A stretch of 64,000 nucleotides of DNA, taken from Saccharibacillus soli (lineage in GTDB: Bacteria > Bacillota > Bacilli > Paenibacillales > Paenibacillaceae). Position 1 is the first letter of the stretch, and the number at the start of each line of letters is the position of its first letter. The DNA lies in assembly GCA_002189105.1 (NCBI GenBank), contig NIOB01000002.1, forward strand, positions 1 through 64,000, in the 5' to 3' direction. The notes under the pieces were generated by a model that made no database searches, had not been told where the DNA came from, and worked only from the letters and a program-made list of their open reading frames with translations. This document shows, one piece after another, positions 48,815 through 58,271 of this stretch. The translations under genes were made by a program, and so were the position numbers.

Positions 48815-50112
48815 AAGAGCGGCTCAAAACGGCAGCGCTCACCCTGCTCGTCGCCATCAGCCTCGTGCAGAGTTATCTGCTGATCTATCGGCTGCCCGGC
48901 ACGGGTTCGGTTGTCGTCTCGTCAGCAGGTTATGTCCGAACCGATGAGATGGGCGAGCAGCGCAGCGTCGAGGATATGCTGTATCCCGATCGGATGATTA
49001 TCCATATGGGCAGCGACAAGCATACGATCTTTTATCCAAACTCCGCGTTCTACAAGCTGATCTATGCCCGGATTCAGGCACGTGACTTCGCGGCCTTCCA
49101 GCCACAGCCGATTGCCGCCGAAGACTGGGAGAAGATTGCCGTCAACAATCCGGGGATCGAGCTGTCCTTTGGCTCCGGTCTGCCCGTCTCACTGCTGCAA
49201 AAGACGATGAAGCTGACGGTCGATCCGACTTTTGAGACCGCCGACATCAATCGGATCTGGATCTACAGCGGAACGGGTGAAGAGAAGCCGAGGGCCTTTT
49301 TCTTCAGTGCCAATGGTCAGGATGTCTATGAAGCCAAGCAGCTTGATCTGACCGTGCAGGACGTGCTTCAGCATGTGGCATTTGGTGAGGAATGGACGCC
49401 GTACACGCCGCTCAAAAAGCATACGCTGTATGTGCCATCCAAGCCTGTTGTTCTCTCGGAGACGGTACTGGAGACGGATGCTTTCACCAGCGACCAGATG
49501 CAGCGCAATCTGTTCGCCGATCCAGCGGTGACTCGCAATATTCATGAGCAGGACGGTTCGGAGATCTATACGGACAGCAAACGCAGCTTGCAGATTGAAG
49601 ATGACGGACGCTGGATGACTTATACCGACCCGGCCGCGGTACCGGCAACGGTAGCGGATGCCACGGAAAGCGTGCTGTCGGCAGTTGATTTTATTAATCA
49701 GCATGGAGGTTGGAATGGGCAGTATCGCGCCGAATTGTCGGAAGGGGAAGCTTCTTCTACCGATTCCGACCTGAATGTGCGCTTCCAGCAGTATTACGGC
49801 TCCCTTCCGGTGCTGGGGAGCGGTACCGTGCGTTATGGATACATGAATCTGATTCTCCAGCAGGGAACGGTGTCGTTCTATGAGCGTTCGCTGCTGGAGA
49901 CCCCAAGGGAAGGCAAGCAGGGGCCGCAGTACAAGCTGGTGGGTGGTCAGGAACTGATCGACCGGATTGCCAAGGTTGAGCAGGTGCATGGACTGAAGGT
50001 GGTCGATCTGTATCCGGCTTATACCCCACGCATGAACGGGGATACGCTGCGTCTGGTGCCGGGTTGGGTGGCGAAGTTGTCCAACGGCACAAACGCGACA
50101 TTTACCAACTGA
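48811..50112 (+). CDS. yycH: WalRK regulatory protein YycH
   Basis: 433 residues from GTG overlapping walK. An N-terminal membrane anchor (TAALTLLVAISLVQSYLLIY) is followed by a large extracytoplasmic domain. YycH and YycI form a membrane complex that modulates WalK. Sequence is weakly conserved; position and topology carry the assignment. Confidence 0.9.
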   Translation: MKERLKTAALTLLVAISLVQSYLLIYRLPGTGSVVVSSAGYVRTDEMGEQRSVEDMLYPDRMIIHMGSDKHTIFYPNSAFYKLIYARIQARDFAAFQPQPIAAEDWEKIAVNNPGIELSFGSGLPVSLLQKTMKLTVDPTFETADINRIWIYSGTGEEKPRAFFFSANGQDVYEAKQLDLTVQDVLQHVAFGEEWTPYTPLKKHTLYVPSKPVVLSETVLETDAFTSDQMQRNLFADPAVTRNIHEQDGSEIYTDSKRSLQIEDDGRWMTYTDPAAVPATVADATESVLSAVDFINQHGGWNGQYRAELSEGEASSTDSDLNVRFQQYYGSLPVLGSGTVRYGYMNLILQQGTVSFYERSLLETPREGKQGPQYKLVGGQELIDRIAKVEQVHGLKVVDLYPAYTPRMNGDTLRLVPGWVAKLSNGTNATFTN

Positions 50113-50163
50113 TTGCAGCCGCATCGATGCGGCATTTTCGCAGGCGAGAGGAGGAAGCGGAAC

Positions 50164-50904
50164 TTGGATTGGGGAAGGGCCAAAAACGTCTTGATCTACG
50201 CGTTCCTGCTGCTGAATCTGGTCCTGGGCTACCAGCTCTGGAACGATGTGCGTGAGCAGCAGGGGGCAAGTCTGGGCTTCGACTCGCTGAGTGTCAGCAC
50301 CCAGCGCGCGATGGAAGCCAAAAATATTCAGGTGCTAACCTCCGTGCCTTCCGATACTCCGACGCTGCCCAAGATCTCCTACCGGTACACGCGGGAGCGG
50401 CCGAGTAAGCCGGTACAGCTGTTGGCTCCGGTAGATAGCAAATTGATCTTCGCGCCGGGGGATCTGGCTTCCGCGCTGCGTTCGGAGATTCCGGAGATTG
50501 GCAGCTACAGTTACGATGCGTTTGCGGGAGGAGGAGAAGACGGCTCTTTTACCCTGCATCCGCTGTTTGAAAAGCAATGGCCGCTGTTTAATGCCAGTCT
50601 GGAGCTGTTCTACAACGACCAGAAGATTACGGCGTATCGCGGTGCGCCGGTTGACATTCAGGATGCGGGAGGGGCCGCGCAGGTACTGCCTGCCCCCAAG
50701 GCACTCGGTACGTTGATCGAAAACTATCTGCCCAACGGAGCAGTCGTCAAGGAAATCGAACTGGGCTTCTATGGGCAGACCTTTGATTCGGAGACGCAGG
50801 TGGCTGCGCCGGTCTGGCGTTTTACCGTTGAAAATGCCGAGGGAGGGTCCGCTTATAGTGTCTATTATGTGCAGGGTATCAGCGGAGATGTCATCAGTCC
50901 CTGA
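50164..50904 (+). CDS. yycI: WalRK regulatory protein YycI
   Basis: 246 residues from TTG 50164 (MDWGRAKNVLIYAFLLLNL), preceded by GAGAGGAGG. An upstream in-frame ATG at 50113 lacks a site and would bury the membrane anchor. Single N-terminal helix plus YycH/YycI-fold extracellular domain. It acts with YycH on WalK. Confidence 0.9.
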   Translation: MDWGRAKNVLIYAFLLLNLVLGYQLWNDVREQQGASLGFDSLSVSTQRAMEAKNIQVLTSVPSDTPTLPKISYRYTRERPSKPVQLLAPVDSKLIFAPGDLASALRSEIPEIGSYSYDAFAGGGEDGSFTLHPLFEKQWPLFNASLELFYNDQKITAYRGAPVDIQDAGGAAQVLPAPKALGTLIENYLPNGAVVKEIELGFYGQTFDSETQVAAPVWRFTVENAEGGSAYSVYYVQGISGDVISP

Positions 50905-50988
50905 AGCAGCAAGAACCTTGTGAACCCCGGTCGAATGTAGATTTTGGATGAAGAGTGGATGAGGTACTGGAAAGAAGGAGATTGGAAC

Positions 50989-51810
50989 ATGGGTATGGGA
51001 ATGCGTTTTACCGTACTGTCGAGTGGATCGACGGGCAACGCCACGGTGGTTGAACTGGGCGGCACGTCGATTCTGGTCGATGCGGGCCTGAGCGCAAAAA
51101 GACTGGAAGAGTTATTCCGCGAACGTGAGGTATCCCCGGAGCATCTGAGCGGAATTCTGATTACACACGAACATTCGGATCATATCAAAGGCCTGGGTGC
51201 GATGGCACGCAAATACAAGCTGCCGATCTATGCCAATGAGCAGACCTGGCAGGCGATGGAGAAGCATGTGGGCAAAATCGAACCTGAGCAGCGAAAGATC
51301 ATGGAGACCGGAGCAGCGATGGATTTTGGTTCGCTGCGTGCCATGTCCTTCGGCATCTCGCATGATGCGGCAGAGCCGGTCGGATACACCTTCGACGATG
51401 GGACGCACAAGCTGAGTCTGGCGACGGACCTGGGCTACATGAGTGATAAAGTGAAGGAAGCCATCTCCGATTCGGATGTGCTGGTGCTGGAGGCCAATCA
51501 CGACATCGAGATGCTGCGCATGGGACGTTATCCCTGGAATATCAAGCGGCGTATCCTGAGCGATCTGGGTCACTTGTCCAATGTGGCTGCCGGTGAAGCG
51601 CTCGGTGACCTGCTGAATGGACGGCTCAAACGGACTTATCTCGCGCATCTCAGCCTCGATCACAATATGATGGAGATTGCCAAGATGACGGTCAAGTGCT
51701 CCATGGAAGACTGCGGCGTCTTTTTCAAGGATAGCGAATTCAAGCTCTGCGATACCAGCTGGAATACGCCGACGCCATGGGATGAAGTGGGCAGCCGCAC
51801 AGGGCAGTGA
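50989..51810 (+). CDS. walJ: Metallo-beta-lactamase fold hydrolase WalJ (YycJ)
   Basis: 273 residues from ATG 50989, with AAGGAG upstream. Zinc-binding motif THEHSDH, N-terminal FTVLSSGSTGNATVVE. WalJ/YycJ proteins are 5'-exonuclease-like nucleases linked to replication and wall metabolism, encoded in the walRK operon. Confidence 0.94.
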   Translation: MGMGMRFTVLSSGSTGNATVVELGGTSILVDAGLSAKRLEELFREREVSPEHLSGILITHEHSDHIKGLGAMARKYKLPIYANEQTWQAMEKHVGKIEPEQRKIMETGAAMDFGSLRAMSFGISHDAAEPVGYTFDDGTHKLSLATDLGYMSDKVKEAISDSDVLVLEANHDIEMLRMGRYPWNIKRRILSDLGHLSNVAAGEALGDLLNGRLKRTYLAHLSLDHNMMEIAKMTVKCSMEDCGVFFKDSEFKLCDTSWNTPTPWDEVGSRTGQ

Positions 51811-51958
51811 AGTGAAGCTGCGGAATCGATCATGGCCCACCTTGCGTGTCGAGGGTCGGGTAGATCGTTTAATAAGACAAGAACGACTGCACCCATTAGG
51901 ACGTGTACGCTTGGCAGTGGTAAGTGAGTTCGACATCCGGAGGGAAGGAAGGGTGCAT

Positions 51959-53230
51959 ATGGGCCTGTTTGACGACAAATATTACGGAGGCAGCGGTCGC
52001 CGCAGAGGGTTTAGTGAACGGCGAGCCGGATCGCGGCGGGATCGGCGGACGCGAGGGTACGCCCGTTCAGGCAGTTATGGAAGCGAAAGGGGGCGCTTGG
52101 GCGTCCGAACGGCAGTCATCAGCGCTGTGTTGGCTTCCCTGCTGACCGGACTGCTGCTGCTTGCTCTGTTTACCACCTTCGTACTGCCCAAGCTGAACGC
52201 CACCGGATTCAGTTCGGCTACCGCTTCTGCTCAGGACCCTTATGACCGAATCGTCCAGGCAGCGGCTGCCGTTCGCCCTGCGGTTGTCAGCATCGTGAAT
52301 CACCGCACGGCCTCCGAGGAGGGAGAAAGTTCGATGGAAGGCGCAGCGCTGGGTTCCGGCGTCGTCTTCCAGAAGTCCGGCAGCGACGCCTATGTGATTA
52401 CCAACCATCATGTGGTCGCCGGTGGACAGGAGCTGGAAGCCGTTCTGGTAGACGGCACCACCCTCAAGGCGGAACTGGTCGGCTCGGATGTCATTACGGA
52501 CGTGGCCGTGCTGAAGGTCAAGGCTTCCAAGGTACGAGGCGTTGCCCAGATCGGCAACTCCGATCAGTTGGATCTCGGCGAGACGGTCATCGCACTGGGG
52601 AATCCGCTGGGGCTTGGCGATACGCTCACCTCGGGGATCGTCAGCTATCCGAAGCGGGTGATGCCCGTCTCGCTGAACGAAGACGGTGTCTATGACTGGG
52701 AGCAGCAGGTGATTCAGACCGATGCAGCGATCAATGAAGGCAACAGCGGCGGTGCCCTCGTTGACCTGAACGGCAAGCTGATCGGCATCAATACGATGAA
52801 GATTGCCAGCACCGGTGTGGAGGGGATCGGCTTTGCCATTCCGATCAACCAGGTTATGGCGACAGCGGACGAGCTGCTCAAGAATGGCAAGATCAGCCGC
52901 CCTTATCTGGGAGTCTATTCCCTGGATCTGAACAATCCCTATGCACCGCTGGGCGAAGAACAGATGAACAAGCTCAAGCTGCCGGGTGACATCAAAAAAG
53001 GCGTCGTCGTGCTGGAATCCCTTGGCCCTGCCAAAGATGCGGGGATTCAGTTAAACGATGTGATTGTCGGTTTCGACAATCAGTCGATTGATTCCACCTT
53101 GATGCTGCGGAAATATCTGTACGAACGCAAACAGATTGGTGACAAGATGAAGATTACGTATTATCGTGAAGGTAAAAAGCAGACCGCTGCGGTAACCCTG
53201 GGAGAACGGCCGGAAGCTGCCAATCAATAG
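51959..53230 (+). CDS. htrA: HtrA/DegP-like serine protease
   Basis: 423 residues from ATG 51959 (MGLFDDKYYGG). Arg/Gly-rich cytoplasmic N-terminus, one membrane helix (about 52-77), trypsin-like domain with catalytic His151 (TNHHVV), Asp181 (ITDVAVL) and Ser263 (GNSGGAL), and a C-terminal PDZ domain. It degrades misfolded proteins outside the membrane. The frame is open upstream but overlaps walJ and lacks a site; GGAGGGAAGG precedes the chosen ATG. Confidence 0.95.
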   Translation: MGLFDDKYYGGSGRRRGFSERRAGSRRDRRTRGYARSGSYGSERGRLGVRTAVISAVLASLLTGLLLLALFTTFVLPKLNATGFSSATASAQDPYDRIVQAAAAVRPAVVSIVNHRTASEEGESSMEGAALGSGVVFQKSGSDAYVITNHHVVAGGQELEAVLVDGTTLKAELVGSDVITDVAVLKVKASKVRGVAQIGNSDQLDLGETVIALGNPLGLGDTLTSGIVSYPKRVMPVSLNEDGVYDWEQQVIQTDAAINEGNSGGALVDLNGKLIGINTMKIASTGVEGIGFAIPINQVMATADELLKNGKISRPYLGVYSLDLNNPYAPLGEEQMNKLKLPGDIKKGVVVLESLGPAKDAGIQLNDVIVGFDNQSIDSTLMLRKYLYERKQIGDKMKITYYREGKKQTAAVTLGERPEAANQ

Positions 53231-53263
53231 GGAAAACGCAAAAAAATATTGGGAGTGGCATCT

Positions 53264-53431
53264 ATGTACTGTGTATGCAAGCAACATATCGAGACGGCGC
53301 TGGATCAATTTCTGGACGAATATGAAGATGCACCGGATCTGGTAAATCTGAAAGAAACGGAGTTTTCGGACTGGGACCCACCGCTCAAGTGTGCGCATTG
53401 TGAGGCTCCGGCAGAGGTACTGGTCGTCTAG
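53264..53431 (+). CDS. CxxH/CxxC small protein
   Basis: 55 residues, MYCVCKQHIETALDQFLDEYEDAPDL... with an N-terminal CxCxxH and a C-terminal CAHCE pair, matching the CxxH/CxxC family often encoded between htrA and rlmH in Bacillales. Probably zinc-binding; function unknown. ATG 53264 with GGGAGTGG upstream. Confidence 0.88.
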   Translation: MYCVCKQHIETALDQFLDEYEDAPDLVNLKETEFSDWDPPLKCAHCEAPAEVLVV

Positions 53432-53433
53432 AC

Positions 53434-53553
53434 CGTGTACGTAAACTTAACGATGTGCATCTTTAGTCGCCTTTTCGCCCTCCACGGCGTCAGCGCTCCT
53501 TGTTGAGATCGAAAATTCGCCTAAATCTGCTCCCCTCGAAGTTTGCGTACACG
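53434..53553. repeat. Nested palindromic element after the CxxH/CxxC gene
   Basis: Outer arms CGTGTACGTAAACTT (53434-53448) and AAGTTTGCGTACACG (53539-53553) match 14 of 15, the exception being a T-G pair. Inner arms 53462-53477 (TTTAGTCGCCTTTTCG) and 53510-53525 (CGAAAATTCGCCTAAA) pair at 13 of 16 positions. No coding content and no T run. Resembles a MITE-like or structural-RNA element; its outer arm shares AAGTTTG with the element at 24248. Confidence 0.7.
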
Positions 53554-53604
53554 TCCTAGCGGCTTCGCCTCTGTTTCTTCGATCATTATATGACCGACGG
53601 GAGA

Positions 53605-53649
53605 GCCGTCTTCAAATTCGGAACGATCCGAAGGGAAGGCGGCTTTTTT
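53605..53649 (+). terminator. Terminator before the YdcF-like gene
   Basis: GCCGTCTTC ... GAAGGCGGC with an inner TTCGG/CCGAA hairpin, then T6. It probably ends the walRK-htrA transcript. Confidence 0.8.
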
Positions 53650-53679
53650 CGGACGGTGAGATAAAAGGGAGCTTGAGCG

Positions 53680-54747
53680 ATGATCCTGTTTGTGTGTTAC
53701 GGGCTGAGCGCCCTGTTTATGCTGGCTTTCTTTATCAGCTATCTGCGGGACAAGCGCCGGATTCGGGTTGGGATGCTGCTGACCTTTGGCCTGCTGATGC
53801 TCGCTTTTTCCCTTATGATTAGTGTAGTTCAGGTCGCCGATGATAATCAGCTGGTCTTCTATGCGGCTGCTTTCGGATTCATGACCGTGGTGCTGCTGCT
53901 TCCGCTGCTGGTGATCGGTACGGGAGCCGGCTTGATCTACAACGCGCGTATCTTATGGAGAAAAGAGGGCTTCAAACCCAAAAATCTGCTGACGCTGGGC
54001 TTGGGGCTGATGATCTTCCTCTTTCTGGGGTTGATGATCTTCTCGCCGCAGTGGACAAGCATGCCCATGCTGGCGCTGCCCGTTGCGCTGCTGACGACCA
54101 TTGCGGGTTATCTGGGTTTTGTCTTCCTGTGCTATCTGGTGTCCAGTGTCCTGTACAACCTGGTACGCCCCCGGCCGCCGCGTGATTATATCGTGGTTCT
54201 GGGAGCAGGACTCAAGGGCGATAGGGTCACTCCCCTGCTGGCTGGGCGGCTAAAGCGTGGCATCGCCTTTTACAAGAAGCAGGAAGCCATGCCGTATGTC
54301 CCGCCCAAGTTCGTCGTTTCCGGGGGCAAAGGCTCTGACGAGATCATTTCGGAAGCAGCGGCGATGCGCAATTATTTGCTGGAGCAGGGCATACCGGATG
54401 AGTGGATCATCATGGAGGACCAATCGGTGAATACGCTCCAGAACATGGCCTTTTCCAAAAAAATCATGGACGAACAAAGCGGCGAAGGTCAATACCGCTG
54501 CGTCTTTGCCACCAATAACTTTCACCTGTTCCGCGCGGGAGTTTATGCACGTAAGGCAGGCCTGAAAGCCGATGGAATCGGGTCCAAGACGGCTTTTTAT
54601 TACCTGCCCAACGCCTTCATCCGCGAATACATTGCCATCTTGTCGATGTACCGAAAATGGCACCTCTTTTTCATCGGATGTATCGTGCTGATGTTTGCCG
54701 GAATGGCGCTGGCGCTGTGGTGGGGAAAGAAGACGTTAATCGGTTGA
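53680..54747 (+). CDS. YdcF/SanA family (DUF218) membrane protein
   Basis: 355 residues. Five or so N-terminal membrane helices, then the DUF218 domain (DYIVVLGAGLKGDRVTPLLAGRL, VVSGGKGSDEIISEA, ATNNFHLFRA), and a final membrane helix (about 328-348). YdcF/ElyC/SanA proteins act in envelope or wall-precursor homeostasis in other bacteria; the substrate is unknown. It lies between a terminator and greA. Confidence 0.85.
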   Translation: MILFVCYGLSALFMLAFFISYLRDKRRIRVGMLLTFGLLMLAFSLMISVVQVADDNQLVFYAAAFGFMTVVLLLPLLVIGTGAGLIYNARILWRKEGFKPKNLLTLGLGLMIFLFLGLMIFSPQWTSMPMLALPVALLTTIAGYLGFVFLCYLVSSVLYNLVRPRPPRDYIVVLGAGLKGDRVTPLLAGRLKRGIAFYKKQEAMPYVPPKFVVSGGKGSDEIISEAAAMRNYLLEQGIPDEWIIMEDQSVNTLQNMAFSKKIMDEQSGEGQYRCVFATNNFHLFRAGVYARKAGLKADGIGSKTAFYYLPNAFIREYIAILSMYRKWHLFFIGCIVLMFAGMALALWWGKKTLIG

Positions 54748-54824
54748 TTCCCTAATGGGTCGATTGTTGGCGGAAAAAGGAGTACACTGATTAGAGAAGA
54801 CATTCAAGTGGGGTGAGCAAAAGC

Positions 54825-55304
54825 ATGGCAGACGAAGAAGTAGTATTGACCCAAGAAGGATTCGACAAGCTCCAGGCGGAGCTCGACGACCTGAAATACG
54901 TCAAGCGCAAAGAGCTGGCAGAACGGATCAAGCTGGCAATCAGCTACGGCGACTTGAAGGAGAACAGCGAATATCATTCGGCCAAGGACGATCAGGCCTT
55001 TATGGAGACGCGCATCATTATCCTGGAGAAAATGCTGAACAGCGCCCGCATCGCGGACGCCGCGCATACCGATTCCAGTACCATCCACGTCGGATCGAAC
55101 GTTGTTCTCAAAGACATCGAGTTCGGCGATACGCTGGAATACCAAGTGGTCGGACCGGCCGAAGCCGATGCGGCGAACGGCAAGATCTCGTATGAGAGTC
55201 CGCTGGGCAAAGCCCTGATGGGCAAGGCTCTGGGCGATAAGATTAACGTTGAAGCGCCAATGGGCGTGATCCAATACGAACTGCTGGAGATTAAGGGGCT
55301 GTAA
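54825..55304 (+). CDS. greA: Transcription elongation factor GreA
   Basis: 159 residues (MADEEVVLTQEGFDKLQAELDDL...). Coiled-coil N-terminal domain with the acidic tip and GDLKENSEYHSAKDDQ, then the FKBP-like C-terminal domain. It rescues backtracked RNA polymerase by stimulating RNA cleavage. ATG 54825 preferred over an in-frame GTG at 54813 by spacing from GTGGGGTG. Its location between htrA and rlmH is unusual. Confidence 0.96.
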   Translation: MADEEVVLTQEGFDKLQAELDDLKYVKRKELAERIKLAISYGDLKENSEYHSAKDDQAFMETRIIILEKMLNSARIADAAHTDSSTIHVGSNVVLKDIEFGDTLEYQVVGPAEADAANGKISYESPLGKALMGKALGDKINVEAPMGVIQYELLEIKGL

Positions 55305-55358
55305 GACGGAGTTTTCCGCTGCACAATCCTCGTTATACCCTCTATTGAACAGTAAAAG

Positions 55359-55397
55359 ACGGCTGCTTCGCACATACGCGAATCAGCCGTTTTTTTG
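55359..55397 (+). terminator. greA terminator
   Basis: ACGGCTG-TTCGC ... GCGAA-CAGCCGT, T7. It may also act weakly for the opposing hydrolase gene. Confidence 0.9.
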
Positions 55398-55453
55398 TGC
55401 AGATCATCCGATCAGGCCTCTCATATCTAGCCGTTCAAGCATAAAACCAGCGA

Positions 55454-56887
55454 TTACTGCTTCATGACCCAGGCAGCCAGATCGTCGATCACTTCAAGCG
55501 GTACATTTCCCGGCAGCATGTACTCTGCTCCTGTAGATTGGGTATCGGAGCGGACGAACAGATGATTTAGCTTCGGATACTGCTTATAAGCGACGTTGCG
55601 GCGTGCGGACAATGCTTTTTTCCAACCGTCCAGATTATCCATGTTCACCTGCAGATCATTATCCCCTTGCATGATGAACATCGGCAGGTTCTGCTTGGCC
55701 GCCAGATCACCGCCTCGATAATTCCGGAAATCGTACCACCATTCGGGATGAGGGAGTACGAATCCTTTTAAGCCGTCTTTTGCGGAAAAAAGTGGGGATT
55801 GCAGCAGCTCATACTGGGAGCGGAAAAAGGCCAGCTGCTGCTCCACTCCTTCGATCTGCTGCGGAGAAGCGCCGTTCTCGCGCACGGTCTTGACCATGTC
55901 CTCATACTGCCGCAGCATCATATCCTCAATCGGCACAGATGGCCCCGCCATGACGACCGCGCCATGAAGGGCAGAAGCCCCAAGCTTGCGCTGCGTCTGC
56001 TCGATAATCCGGGGAATCAGCATCCCACCTTGGCTGTGACCGAGTACAAAGATCCGGCTGCGATCGATGCCCGGTGTCTGTCTAAGCTTTGCGACTGCGG
56101 CTGCCGCGTCATCCACTGTTTCCTCCCGTACGGTAAAGGGAGCGTAGTCCGTTTTGAGTGCGTGTTCCCGGGTGCGTTTCTCATAACGGAGCGACGCAAT
56201 GCCTTTACCTGCCAGTCCAACCGCCAGATCCCGAAACGTCTTGGCGCCGCCGATCGAGTTGTCACGGTCGTTCGGGCCGGAGCCATGCACCAGTACCGCA
56301 ACAGGAAACGAGCCTTTGCCTGATGGAACCGTCAGTGTGCCGGGCAGCGCGAACGTTCCCGAACCAACGGTAATCTCCTGCTCCCGATAGGTTCCTTTCA
56401 CGTCGTAGGCTGGGGGTTGATACGCGTTCGGATACAGGGTGGGGATCAGCAGATCGTCGATTTTGCCGCTGCGGTCGAAGCGTATCGTTATGGGAATGGG
56501 TGTGCCTGACTTCGCTGCATAGGTCATTTCGGCATTACGATGAACGGACGTGTCATGGAACATGATCTTCTGAAGCTGCTGCGGCCTGCCATAAGCAGTG
56601 ACGATGCCCTCCATCCAGGCATTGAGCGCCTGCTCGTTCATGACTTGGCGCAAAGAATCACTAAGCAGGCCGCGTGCTGCCTTGGCATCGCCGCGTAACA
56701 GTAGGGTCATAAAGCGCTTGGCCTGCACCGCATCAGCGGCGGTCGAAGCAGGAAAAGGTACAGGCGTCGCAAGCTGCGGTTGCCGGGTTAGCGGAGGCTG
56801 GGTCGAACCAGCCGCTGACAGCTGCGCCGAATCGCCTACCAGCAGCGCTGCCAGAGCGGACAGCGTGATGATTTGTTTCTGGGTCAT
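55454..56887 (-). CDS. Secreted alpha/beta hydrolase with DUF3887 domain
   Basis: 477 residues. Signal peptide (about 1-26), an N-terminal DUF3887-type domain (about 50-140: RFMTLLLRGDAKAARGLLSDSL), and an alpha/beta hydrolase domain with oxyanion region VLVHGSGPNDRD, nucleophile elbow GHSQGG, probable acid in MQGDNDLQV and His in LNHLF. Likely an exported esterase or peptidase; substrate unknown. Read opposite to the wal cluster. Confidence 0.85.
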   Translation of the reverse strand: MTQKQIITLSALAALLVGDSAQLSAAGSTQPPLTRQPQLATPVPFPASTAADAVQAKRFMTLLLRGDAKAARGLLSDSLRQVMNEQALNAWMEGIVTAYGRPQQLQKIMFHDTSVHRNAEMTYAAKSGTPIPITIRFDRSGKIDDLLIPTLYPNAYQPPAYDVKGTYREQEITVGSGTFALPGTLTVPSGKGSFPVAVLVHGSGPNDRDNSIGGAKTFRDLAVGLAGKGIASLRYEKRTREHALKTDYAPFTVREETVDDAAAAVAKLRQTPGIDRSRIFVLGHSQGGMLIPRIIEQTQRKLGASALHGAVVMAGPSVPIEDMMLRQYEDMVKTVRENGASPQQIEGVEQQLAFFRSQYELLQSPLFSAKDGLKGFVLPHPEWWYDFRNYRGGDLAAKQNLPMFIMQGDNDLQVNMDNLDGWKKALSARRNVAYKQYPKLNHLFVRSDTQSTGAEYMLPGNVPLEVIDDLAAWVMKQ

Positions 56888-56958
56888 GCAAAAGCTCCTC
56901 TCCAGGTCGGAATATCTCCAGCATAGAGAGCGAACTTAAAAATACGGTGCCCAGCGGT

Positions 56959-58134
56959 TTAAAAATCAGTTAATTTTCGCGCCTGTTCATTCATAAAAAT
57001 GCCAGCTTCCGGATACTGCTCAAGCAGATGGATGCCCCGCTGCCGCAGGATTCGCTGCATGAAGATCGTATCAGTCAGCAGGCGGTTGACAAGGAGCGTA
57101 CAGGTCTCCGGCTCGGCGGCAAAGTACACGATTAAGCGCGACAGTTCGCCTGGATCGAAGAACAGGACATAGAGCACATAGTTATCCAGCAGCATCTCCA
57201 TGACGCGTGAGGTGTAGGCGCGGGACTGGCCTTCTTTTTCCGCATAAAGGATGAGATCTCCCAGCAGTGCGAAGACGTCCTCGGGAACCGCCGCGTACGT
57301 GTTGAGCAGCTCATCGGGATTATGAATCCATCGCAGCGCTTTTTGCAGAAGATCGGACACCTTGTTATCTGACATCGCTTCATGCTGCTGGATCGGCCAA
57401 ACTGGAAGCTCTGGCGCATATTCCGCAGGCAGGTCTCCCTCCACAACGTCCAGCAGTTCCAGCGTTAGCTTGAGACTGGCCCGAATCTGCCGCGGTGACA
57501 GCAGCAGTTGTTCTCTGTATTCGGCATGATGCTGGATGTAATAGTCATGATACGCCTGGAAATAATCGCGGACAGCAATGCCGCTCTCGGTGTGAATCAG
57601 CTGCATCCCTACCGGATGGTCGCCGTTAGTAAGAAGCGGAGGAGCCAGCGAAAAGGCCTCCAGCGTCTCGCCGTTAACCGGATGCGCGTACAGGAAAAAC
57701 CAGAAGCAGAACGCTTGCAGCTCATTTTTTTGCAGCTCGCTTAGAGAACCGACCGCAGGCATCCGCCCCAGTTGGAAAAAGCAGTGCTGCTTCATCCGCT
57801 CATTCATGACGTGAGTAAGCGGGATCGGCGGGAGGGACAGCGTCGAATTCAGCGTGTACAGCAGAAAGTTCAGCACCTGCTCGCCATAGACATCTAAGGC
57901 CGGAAAGGATTCATGCAGCAGCGGCCGCCGCTTGTTGGGATCACCGTACCGTGGATCGGGCGGCCACAGATCGCGGTTCCAATCGACGAAGGTGGGGCTG
58001 TCCTCACTGCGATAAAACAGTTCAAAACTATCGTCTTCGCACTGCGCATACTCGAAGTCGGGAGCATGATGCAGCGGCGCTCCGAGATCGAACTGGAGAC
58101 GAATACGGTCGGTATATAGAGGGTGAAGATTCAT
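56959..58134 (-). CDS. Hypothetical protein, unrecognised
   Basis: 391 residues from ATG 58134 (MNLHPLYTDRIRLQFDLGAP), with AAAGGAAC upstream; a longer frame exists but lacks a site. Soluble, rich in Leu, Pro, Tyr and Trp in the first half and helical in the second. No motif recognised. It follows the hydrolase gene on the same strand by 71 nt of sequence and may share its transcript. Confidence 0.7.
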   Translation of the reverse strand: MNLHPLYTDRIRLQFDLGAPLHHAPDFEYAQCEDDSFELFYRSEDSPTFVDWNRDLWPPDPRYGDPNKRRPLLHESFPALDVYGEQVLNFLLYTLNSTLSLPPIPLTHVMNERMKQHCFFQLGRMPAVGSLSELQKNELQAFCFWFFLYAHPVNGETLEAFSLAPPLLTNGDHPVGMQLIHTESGIAVRDYFQAYHDYYIQHHAEYREQLLLSPRQIRASLKLTLELLDVVEGDLPAEYAPELPVWPIQQHEAMSDNKVSDLLQKALRWIHNPDELLNTYAAVPEDVFALLGDLILYAEKEGQSRAYTSRVMEMLLDNYVLYVLFFDPGELSRLIVYFAAEPETCTLLVNRLLTDTIFMQRILRQRGIHLLEQYPEAGIFMNEQARKLTDF

Positions 58135-58271
58135 AGGGCAGGTTCCTTTCTTTTTGGTTCCAGTATAACGCTTGGGTTGATGGAACCGGAAATAAGGCCT
58201 TTTTTGCACGGCTGCGGGGAGTCTGTCGTATAATGGAGGCATTACATCACGAACGGAAAACGGGAGGCATT

